Assembly: GCA_031288745.1 (NCBI GenBank)
Contig: JAITQT010000437.1
Location: forward strand, 1 to 13,457
Length of the DNA stretch: 13,457 nt
Source of the DNA: Deltaproteobacteria bacterium
Lineage (GTDB): Bacteria > Desulfobacterota > Desulfarculia > Adiutricales > Adiutricaceae
Reading direction: 5' to 3'
Below the pieces are notes generated by a model, which was not told the DNA's origin, searched no databases, and was given only the letters and a program-made list of their open reading frames with translations. The position numbers were made by a program, and so were the translations under genes. Below are positions 13,360-13,457 of this stretch, piece by piece. The stretch's first letter is position 1. Each line of letters starts with the position of its first letter.

Positions 13360-13457
13360 GCCCGTACTTAAACTTGTTGCCATTGTTCCCTTGCGAACCC
13401 CGACATGTAGCGTCTTCCCGGCTTACGAACCGAGAAGGTTGCCCGAGTAAGAATCAG
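13360..13457 (+). other. Structured noncoding tail, possible end of a mobile element
   Basis: This segment is GC-richer than its surroundings and has no ORF. CTTCCCGG (13414-13421) pairs with CCGAGAAG (13430-13437) with one mismatch. The sequence resembles noncoding leaders I associate with IS110-family elements, whose recombinase gene would begin beyond the window. The recognition is from memory and weak. Confidence 0.2.

Larger units (their letters stand above)
13122..13457. other. Upstream region of the membrane-protein gene, to the window edge
   Basis: No credible ORF is seen on either strand. The stretch holds the repeated 13-mer, a strong hairpin at 13224-13255 and a GC-richer structured tail at about 13360-13457. 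On the minus strand GTGAGC-N17-TAAAAT, ending about 28 bp before the ATG, is a weak promoter candidate for the membrane-protein gene. Confidence 0.5.

Noticed and set aside
1..13457. CRISPR array
   Set aside because: No regularly spaced repeats of CRISPR length. The 28- and 36-bp spaced pairs are only two copies each and lack cas genes.

Overview
The window looks bacterial and most likely comes from an anaerobe that makes heme by the siroheme (Ahb) route, such as a sulfate reducer or related Desulfobacterota or Firmicutes. The bacterial signs are Shine-Dalgarno sites, a hairpin-plus-T-tract terminator, tRNA genes with encoded CCA and an HddA-type heptose kinase. Archaea also use Ahb enzymes, but nothing else here looks archaeal. 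Genes are moderate in GC. They are separated by unusually long AT-rich spacers holding decayed mobile-element pieces, which suggests a genome in which insertions have been eroding.

Region 1 (1-3948, all on the minus strand, transcribed right to left) is a surface-polysaccharide cluster. It encodes a membrane-anchored GT2 glycosyltransferase, an NAD-dependent sugar epimerase, a Gfo/Idh sugar oxidoreductase and a D-glycero-D-manno-heptose-7-phosphate kinase (hddA) cut by the left edge. The overlapping junctions (8 nt between glycosyltransferase and epimerase, TAATG between oxidoreductase and hddA) indicate two coupled pairs. They are separated by a 184-bp gap holding a 106-bp inverted-repeat structure.

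Region 2 (3949-4894) has no convincing intact gene. It holds a frameshifted transposase-like remnant on the minus strand and a structured stretch with two near-identical 18-bp palindromes.

Region 3 (4895-9823) carries all four Ahb enzymes for turning siroheme into heme. On the minus strand are ahbB and an M20 peptidase. Divergent from them on the plus strand are ahbC, ahbD and ahbA, tightly packed. AhbA and AhbB decarboxylate siroheme, AhbC removes the acetate chains to give Fe-coproporphyrin III, and AhbD converts this to heme b. The 438-bp divergent spacer contains a good sigma70-type promoter for ahbB.

Region 4 (9824-11513) has tRNA-Val(CAC) and tRNA-Leu(GAG). Around them lie mobile-element debris: an IS605-like right end, a fragment of a P4-type tyrosine integrase, a possible group II intron RNA fragment and an unidentified coding remnant.

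Region 5 (11514-13457) has one very AT-rich gene for a large polytopic membrane protein, perhaps a GT-C-type glycosyltransferase. Its upstream region has a repeated 13-mer and several hairpins and may run into another mobile element at the right edge.
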